The notes beneath the pieces are model-generated. The model worked only from the letters and a program-made list of their open reading frames with translations. It did not search any database and was not told the DNA's origin. Positions 60,097 to 64,000 of a stretch of 64,000 bases of DNA are shown piece by piece (the first letter of the stretch is position 1; each line of letters opens with the position of its first letter). Origin of the DNA: Chloroflexota bacterium (GTDB lineage Bacteria > Chloroflexota > Dehalococcoidia > Tepidiformales > Tepidiformaceae); contig JAPPBY010000005.1 in assembly GCA_026702615.1 (NCBI GenBank), positions 26,661-90,660 of the forward strand. Reading direction: 5' to 3'. The position numbers were made by a program, and so were the translations under genes.

Positions 60097-62477
60097 CCAA
60101 GGCCGAGCCGGGCGGGGGACCGCGACCCGCTCGCAGGGCGCGCAATGTCGTCACGCGCGCCGACGGCAAGATGGTCAACGTCAACCGGCAGATGGGGCAG
60201 CTCTTCGTCTGCCGGTTCGGGTGCTGCTGCGGACGCGAGGAGGACGGGAAGCCCGAGGGCCACTTCGACCTCTACCACGAAGAGTGGGAACGCCGCCGCA
60301 TCCGCAACCAGGTCCACCTCAACATGGCAGGTTGCCTCGGGCCCTGTCCGCTCGCGAACGTCTGCATGCTGCTGTTCGAGGGAACGACGACGTTCTTCCA
60401 CTCGATGAACACGGAGCAGCGGATCGTCGAGCTGTACGACTACATCGACACGCTGATCGCGGCAGAGCGCTGGCTGCCGCCGCCCGCTGCGCTGCGAGAC
60501 CTTGCCTTCTCGGCCGTCCGCAGGGACGGCAAGTCGGCGGACCTGACCTTGCCTCCGGAGCAGCACACCGAGGCTGCGACGCGTCGCGAGGGCATCCTCG
60601 TCCTCACCCATGCCGATACCGACGTGCTGATGGCGTCCGCCGTCTCCGGGGACCTTGATGAGCAGTTACCCCGGCTACAGGTGATCAATGTCTCGCACCT
60701 GCAGGACGAGGCGGAGGCCGTCGCGTTCTTCGAGTCGGTGGTGCCGTTTGCCGAAGTCGTACTGGCGAAAATCTACGGCGGCGCGGCGGGCCTGCCCGGG
60801 TTCCAGCGCCTTGCCGCGATGATCGACCGCGACTCCCAGTGGTTCGTGGCGATGCCCGCGACGGACGATCTGGACCCGGAGCTGACTGCCTACTCAAACA
60901 CCGGCGTGGCGATCGCGCACGAGGCCAAGGCTTACCTCCAACTCGGCGGAATCGAGAACTTCCGCCAGTGCCTTTACTTCCTCAGCGATCACCTGCTCGC
61001 CACCGGAATCGGCTACGACCCACCGGCCGAGCAGCCGCGCAGCGGCGTCTACCATCCGCGCGTCTCGACTGGTGACTTCGACGACTGGCTTGGCATCGCC
61101 GACCCGTCGAGGCCCACGGTCGGGCTCACCTTCTACCGCTCCTACTGGCTCGCCGGCGACACCGCCTTTGTCGATGTACTTGTCGAGGCCGGCGAGGCGG
61201 CCGGTCTCAACGTGTTGCCCGTGTTCGCCTACTCCTTAAAGGACGAGGCAGCGGCGGCCGGCGACGACGGTGTACCCGCCGCCTGCTCGTACTTTCTCGA
61301 TGATGCGGGGCGGCCGATCGTGGATGTCGTAGTCCACACGATGTCGTTCGCGATGGGCGCTTCCTCGCCGGAAGATCGCGCCGAGGGCGAGTGGGCCACG
61401 GAAGTCCTGCGGCGCATGGACGTGCCGCAGCTGCAAGCCGTCAACGCCGGCATCTCCGCCGAGCGCTGGCGCGAGTCCGAAAACGGCCTGCCGCCCCTCG
61501 ACGTGGCGATGAACGTCGCGATCCCAGAGCTAGACGGTCGCATCATCGGGGTGCCCGTTGCGTTCAAGGAGGAGACGACCGGGCCCCACGGAGAGGGCCT
61601 TACGCGCCGCGGTGCCCTCGCCGACCGGGCGGAGCGTGTGATAGGCATGGCCGCGCGGCTTGCCGCGTTGCGTCACATTCCTCCCGCCGAGAAGCGGGTT
61701 GCGGTCGTGCTGACCAACCACAACGCCAAAGCCGCGCGGTTGGCGAACGCAGTCGGCCTCGACTCGCCCGCGTCGCTGCTTGAGCTCCTGAGGCGGCTGC
61801 GTGACGCGGGCTACACGGTCGGGGAGTTGCCGCCGGACCCTGACGCGATGATGGCGCTGCTCGTGGAGCGCGGGCACTACGACCGCGACCTGCTGACCGA
61901 GCAGCAGCTGCGCTCTGCCCTCGCGCGTGTGGCGCCGGACCGCTACGCGATGTGGTTCGAGGCGCTCCCTGCCCGGCGCGCCATGGAGATGGAAGAACAG
62001 TGGGGCGCGCCGCCGGGCGACCACTACATTGATGACTCCGGGACGGTGGCGCTCGCCGGGCTGCGCTTCGGCAACGTCTTCGTCGCGGTCCAGCCGCCGC
62101 GCGGGTATGGCATGGACAAGACGGCGATCATGCACAAGCCAGACCTCGCGCCACCGTACCCGTACCACGCGATGTATCGGTGGCTGGCCGAGCCGGAGCA
62201 CGCCGGTGGATTCGGCGCCGACGCGATCGTCCACATGGGCAAACACGGCTCACTCGAGTGGTTGCCCGGCAAGGGCGTGGGACTCTCCGAGGAATGCTAC
62301 CCGGACGTGTTCCTCGGCGACCTGCCGCTGATCTACCCGTTCATCGTCGACGATCCGGGAGAGGGCGCCGCCGCGAAGCGGCGGGCCCACGCCACCATCG
62401 TGGACCACCTGCCACCGCCGATGACCACCGCCGATACCTACGGCGAGCTGGACGGGCTCGGGCGGCTGGTCGACGAG
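60093..62477 (+). CDS. cobN: Ferredoxin-CobN fusion, 5' part before frameshift
   Basis: Large subunit of aerobic-type cobaltochelatase, which inserts cobalt into hydrogenobyrinate a,c-diamide using ATP with CobS and CobT, and the largest gene of the B12 cluster. The first about 140 residues are an extra [2Fe-2S] thioredoxin-like ferredoxin domain (FVCRFGCCCG and MAGCLGPCPLANVCML). CobN begins near residue 165 (GILVLTHADTDVLMAS) and has FYRSYWLAGDTAFVD, SFAMG, HMGKHGSLEWLPGKG and LPLIYPFIVDDPGEG. The GTG at 60093 overlaps the preceding ORF. The frame is intact to Glu-795, where one extra T breaks it. An ATG at 60171 is an alternative start. Confidence 0.88.
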
Positions 62478-62479
62478 TT
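62478..62479 (+). other. Frameshift: one extra T in cobN
   Basis: The CobN reading frame runs CGGCTGGTCGACGAG and then meets TTACTACCTG. Deleting one T of the TT at 62478-62479 gives GAG TAC TAC CTG CTG GAG (EYYLLE), which is what CobN has here. The undeleted frame reads Leu-Leu-Pro-Ala-Gly and then an Arg/Ala-rich sequence to a stop at 62876. Confidence 0.85.
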
Positions 62480-64000
62480 ACTACCTGCTGGAGCGCACCG
62501 ACCCGGAGAAGCTGCCGCTGCTGCAGCAACAGATCTGGACGCTGCTCCGCGAAGCGGACCTCGACAAGGACCTCGGCGCGCTGTTGAACGCCGACAACGC
62601 CGAGGACCACACGCACGAGTGGGACCCGACAACGCACGAAGACGGCGTCCCCTACTCGATTTCGGACCTGTCGGGCAACCAGTTCGCACACCTCGTGGAG
62701 GCGATCCATGCGTACCTGCACGAGCTGGGCACCGCACCGATCCGCAGCGGCCTGCACGTACTGGGCCAACCCCCGGACGGCGAGCGCCTGATCGACACGC
62801 TCATCATGCTGGTGCGGCTCGCGAACGGACCCGTGCCGAGCCTGAGGGCAGGCATCGGGGCCGCCTACGGCCTTGACGTAGCGGCGGCGCTACGCGCGCC
62901 CGGGCAACGCCCGGACATCCCGCTCGGTGCGCTCGCGGCGGCTTCCGGAATACCGGTGGAGTCGAACGCATCCGCGCTGGAGGCGGTCCAGGAGCTCACG
63001 CGGGTGGTGCTGCGGGCCCTCAACCACACCGGGTTCGACGGCGCGGACATCGGACCTCACGTTGCGGGGTTGCTGGCGGGCGCGACGGACGCCGCCGGCC
63101 TCGCGAGCGTCCGCGAGACGCTGGCGTTCGTCTGCGACCGGCTGGTACCCGCGCTACGTCGTACCGACGAGGAGATGCTGCACATCCTGTCCGCCCTGGA
63201 GGGGCGATACGTCCCGTCCGGACCGAGCGGCGCGCCCACCCGCGGGATGGCGCACGTGCTGCCCACGGGACGCAACTTCTACGCCGTCGACCCGCGCTCG
63301 ATCCCCAGCTCAACGGCCTGGCAGGTTGGGCAAGACCTGGCGCAGGGGGTGATCGACCGCTATGTCCGGGAACAGGGGCAACCGCCGCGCTCCGTCGGCA
63401 TTTCGATCTGGGGTACGTCGGCGATGCGCACTTCCGGCGACGACATCGCGCAGGTGCTGGCGTTGCTGGGGGTACGTCCCGTCTGGCAGCCCGAGAGCCG
63501 CCGGGTCACGGGCATCGACGTGATCCCGCTCGCCGAGCTTGGTCGGCCGCGTATTGACGTGGTGTGCCGCATCTCGGGGTTCTTCCGCGACGCCTTCCCG
63601 CACGCCATCGCGCTGATCGACGACGCGATCGAGCGTGTGTCGGGCCTGGACGAGTCACCAGAGGACAACTTCGTGCGCGCGAACCGGCTCGCTCACGCGG
63701 AACGGCTCCGCACGCAGGGGGCAAGCGAATCGGACGCCTGGCGTGACGCCGGGTATCGCATCTTCGGGAGCCCGCCCGGAACCTACGGGGCCGGCATCCT
63801 GCAGCTCATGGACGAGCGCAACTGGCGCGACGATGCCGACCTCGCCGAGACGTACGTGAACTGGGGCGGGTACGCCTACACGCGAGCCGAGTTCGGCGCC
63901 GACGCGCGGGCGGCCTTCCGCGACACGCTCTCGACGGTTGCGATTGCGGTCAAGAACCAGGACAACCGCGAACACGACATCTTCGACTCCGACGACTACA
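62479..64000 (+). CDS. cobN: CobN, 3' part after frameshift (runs off right edge)
   Basis: The +1 frame carries the rest of CobN in an uninterrupted frame of 507 codons to the window edge. Early segments are YYLLERTDPEKLPLLQQQIW, then YSISDLSGNQFAHLVEAIHAYLHELG and IRSGLHVLG. Later ones are MAHVLPTGRNFYAVDPRSIPSSTAW, then GTSAMRTSGDDIAQVLALLGVRPVWQPESRRV, then RISGFFRDAFPHAIALIDDA. All are typical CobN order. It continues beyond 64000. Without the extra T this and the previous entry are one gene. Confidence 0.88.

Overview
The window is GC-rich, gene-dense bacterial chromosome with no rRNA, phage, IS element or CRISPR array. The best guess is a Chloroflexota (Dehalococcoidia-like) genome. The pointers are F420-type luciferase-like oxidoreductases, several standalone amidohydrolases and SDRs, a secreted cadherin/Ig giant, a single-chain histidine kinase-response regulator, a T-box in front of thrS, a TGS-less ThrS and B12 genes with CobN. 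This is inference from gene content, not from a marker gene.

Layout. 1-9 kb: partial purB, an SDR, two tandem ThuA-like proteins, an epoxide hydrolase, a molybdopterin oxidoreductase, a SnoaL-like protein and a LysM lipoprotein. 9.2-18.7 kb: one 3,167-codon secreted cadherin/Ig/propeller protein, divergent from an 800-residue GAF-PAS-kinase-receiver-wHTH protein. 21-30 kb: a phosphotransferase, tRNA-Arg, an F420-LLM/CoA-transferase operon, an amidohydrolase, and a second operon (ABC exporter, LLM enzyme, nudC, DUF192). 30-35.5 kb: an SSS symporter, then an operon of NCS2 permease (with a degenerate RsbW-like tail), beta-carbonic anhydrase and SulP transporter. 35.7-40.6 kb: a 39-residue membrane protein, an ERG4/ERG24-type sterol reductase, a foreign-looking DGQHR (DndB-like) gene behind a GATC cluster, a lipoprotein and a P450. 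40.6-46.4 kb: a peptide-ABC operon with a D-aminoacylase, and tRNA-Glu. 46.4-50.3 kb: an unusual six-gene operon of two paralogous four-helix diiron proteins, a third ferritin-like protein, a small Cys protein and two 2[4Fe-4S] ferredoxins, preceded by a perfect palindrome over a -10 box. 50.3-58.6 kb: DUF3500, PanE-like, a serine hydrolase, SDR plus PIN, an esterase, T-box-thrS and a membrane-anchored GIY-YIG protein. 58.7-64 kb: tRNA-Val, cbiE, a cobalamin riboswitch with intrinsic terminator, a 48-residue ORF, and a ferredoxin-CobN fusion interrupted by a one-base insertion and cut by the right edge.

The strongest candidate for an undescribed system is the diiron/ferredoxin operon (46415-49619). 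It holds three putative diiron carboxylate proteins and their own electron carriers, with a SnoaL-like gene directly upstream on the same strand. The GATC-rich leader of the DGQHR gene is the second. The many SDRs, P450, LLM, epoxide hydrolase, SnoaL, CoA-transferase and sterol-reductase genes suggest a heterotroph attacking steroid-, terpenoid- or aromatic-like compounds; this is inference.

Only two gaps exceed 300 bases: 57746-58054 (T-box leader) and 59628-59949 (cobalamin riboswitch and terminator). Other gaps are ordinary promoter or terminator spacers. Where a start differs from the longest possible ORF, the entry gives the reason.
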